Shown in pieces: positions 63,193 through 64,000 of a stretch of DNA of 64,000 nucleotides (positions within the stretch are counted from its first letter, which is position 1; each line of letters begins with the position of its first letter). Made by a program: the position numbers and the translations under genes. The notes beneath the pieces are model-generated. The model saw only the letters and a list, made by a program, of their open reading frames with translations. It was not told the DNA's origin and searched no databases. Origin of the DNA: Sphingobium sp. HWE2-09 (lineage in GTDB: Bacteria > Pseudomonadota > Alphaproteobacteria > Sphingomonadales > Sphingomonadaceae); the NCBI RefSeq assembly GCF_035989265.1, contig NZ_JAYKZX010000001.1, positions 789,501 through 853,500 on the forward strand, in the 5' to 3' direction.

Positions 63193-64000
63193 ATGTCCGA
63201 TTGGAAGCGCACGATCAGGGGCCATGTGGCGGGATGGACGCTGGCGACCGCGATGATGGCCGCGCCAGCGCTGGCGCAGGATGCGCCCGCGGCAGGCGAA
63301 GGGGCCGCCCCGAAGCCGGCACAGGCGCCCGAACAGGCCGCAGGCACCGCCGACATCATCGTCACGGCCCAGTTCCGCGCGCAGAATTTGCAGGATACGC
63401 CGATCGCGATCACGGCCGTGTCGGCCGATACGTTGGCGGCGCGCAGCCAGACCAGCGTCACCGACCTTGGCCAGTTCGCGCCCAACGTGGCGCTGGCGCC
63501 TGCGACCAGCATTCAGGGCAATGCCGTCGCCGCCTTCATCCGCGGCGTCGGCCAGCTCGACGCCAGTTTCGCGCTGGAGCCGGGCGTCGGCATCTATATC
63601 GACGATATCTATTATGGCACGACCTTTGGCGCGGTCATGGACCTGACCGATCTGGAGCGGGTCGAAGTGCTGCGCGGACCACAGGGCACGCTGGCGGGCA
63701 AGAATAGCGTCGGCGGCGCGGTGAAGCTGTTCAGCAAGAAGCCGGATGCGACGCCGGGCGGTTTCGTCGAGGCGACCTATGGCCGGTTCGACCGGCTGGA
63801 ACTGCGCGGCAGCGCCAATGTCCCCTTGACCGACGATCTGTTCCTGCGCGTGTCGGGCGTGTCGAAGAATGTCGATGGCTATATGAAGCTGCTCGACTAT
63901 GGCTGCGTGAACCCGGCGTCCGGCATTCCGTCCAGCAGCGGCAACAAGAATTGCCGGATCGGCACCGAAGGCGGGATCGACGTGATGGCGCTGCGTGCCG
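63193..64000 (+). CDS. TonB-dependent receptor, 3' end outside window
   Basis: The first 269 codons of an outer-membrane receptor: signal peptide ending ALAQD, Ala/Pro linker, TonB box DIIVTAQFRAQNLQDTPIAI, plug motifs FIRGVGQLDASFALEPGVG with YIDDIYYG and RVEVLRGPQGTLAGKNSVGG, and the first barrel strands. This IYIDDIYYG subclass is the one common in sphingomonads for aromatic compounds. Its promoter carries the same palindrome as the lignostilbene-dioxygenase-type gene, so it probably imports the substrate of that block. GGGAGAAAATC precedes the ATG. Confidence 0.9.
   Translation, partial: MSDWKRTIRGHVAGWTLATAMMAAPALAQDAPAAGEGAAPKPAQAPEQAAGTADIIVTAQFRAQNLQDTPIAITAVSADTLAARSQTSVTDLGQFAPNVALAPATSIQGNAVAAFIRGVGQLDASFALEPGVGIYIDDIYYGTTFGAVMDLTDLERVEVLRGPQGTLAGKNSVGGAVKLFSKKPDATPGGFVEATYGRFDRLELRGSANVPLTDDLFLRVSGVSKNVDGYMKLLDYGCVNPASGIPSSSGNKNCRIGTEGGIDVMALRA

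Overview
The window is GC-rich, densely coded alphaproteobacterial DNA that reads as a sphingomonad (Sphingobium/Novosphingobium-like) chromosome or megaplasmid. The pointers are several TonB-dependent receptors with N-terminal IVVTA boxes, a LigM-type tetrahydrofolate-dependent O-demethylase, an ADP-forming feruloyl-CoA synthetase and a lignostilbene-dioxygenase-type enzyme. No rRNA, tRNA, transposase, integrase or CRISPR array was seen.

Layout. 1-5.9 kb (minus): 3' part missing of a siderophore-type TonB receptor, then a five-gene metal-handling operon (DUF4198, small periplasmic protein, HupE/UreJ permease, membrane-anchored protein, DUF1624 membrane protein). 6.0-10.3 kb: ferulate core with vanillin dehydrogenase (minus), MarR repressor and feruloyl-CoA synthetase. 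10.3-13.1 kb: DUF3237, SDR and two NTF2-like proteins around a divergent promoter, plus a second MarR gene. 13.2-15.2 kb: glutathione-dependent formaldehyde oxidation (frmA, frmB). 15.2-20.2 kb: two MFS transporters, an alpha/beta hydrolase and the LigM-like O-demethylase. 20.3-25.4 kb: an orphan MreB paralogue, a large MscS-family channel and a secreted protein of unknown function. 25.6-31.8 kb: an outer-membrane channel, dctA and the divergent dctBD two-component system. 32.0-35.7 kb: TonB receptor plus GH1 beta-glucosidase. 35.8-39.6 kb: a 1270-residue hybrid histidine kinase behind an FNR-type box. 39.7-46.6 kb: LysR regulator and a leucine/isovalerate operon ending in MaoC and CitE-like genes. 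46.6-53.3 kb: an RND efflux operon with paired operators. 53.3-57.6 kb: feruloyl-CoA hydratase/lyase (minus), a frameshifted SDR, and a PCMH/eugenol-hydroxylase-type flavoprotein with its cytochrome c. 57.6-64 kb: NTF2-like protein, NmrA-type reductase, PQQ alcohol dehydrogenase, lignostilbene-dioxygenase-like enzyme and a TonB receptor that runs off the end.

How it fits together. The parts compose a phenylpropanoid/lignin-dimer route: 4-alkylphenol hydroxylation by flavocytochrome, alcohol oxidation (SDR, PQQ-ADH), feruloyl-CoA synthesis and cleavage to vanillin, oxidation to vanillate, and demethylation towards protocatechuate. Ring-cleavage genes are not in the window. Two recurrent intergenic DNA motifs tie the scattered pieces together. 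A 17-bp element (TGTRTCNYMRGCRYACA) occurs four times at ferulate genes and one MFS gene and is the best candidate operator of the MarR repressor. A 12-bp palindrome (TAACGAWYGTTA) occurs six times, always between genes and beside catabolic, NTF2-like, transporter or receptor genes. No obvious regulator for it lies in the window. The reading of function is from sequence motifs, gene order and family knowledge only; no database search was run.
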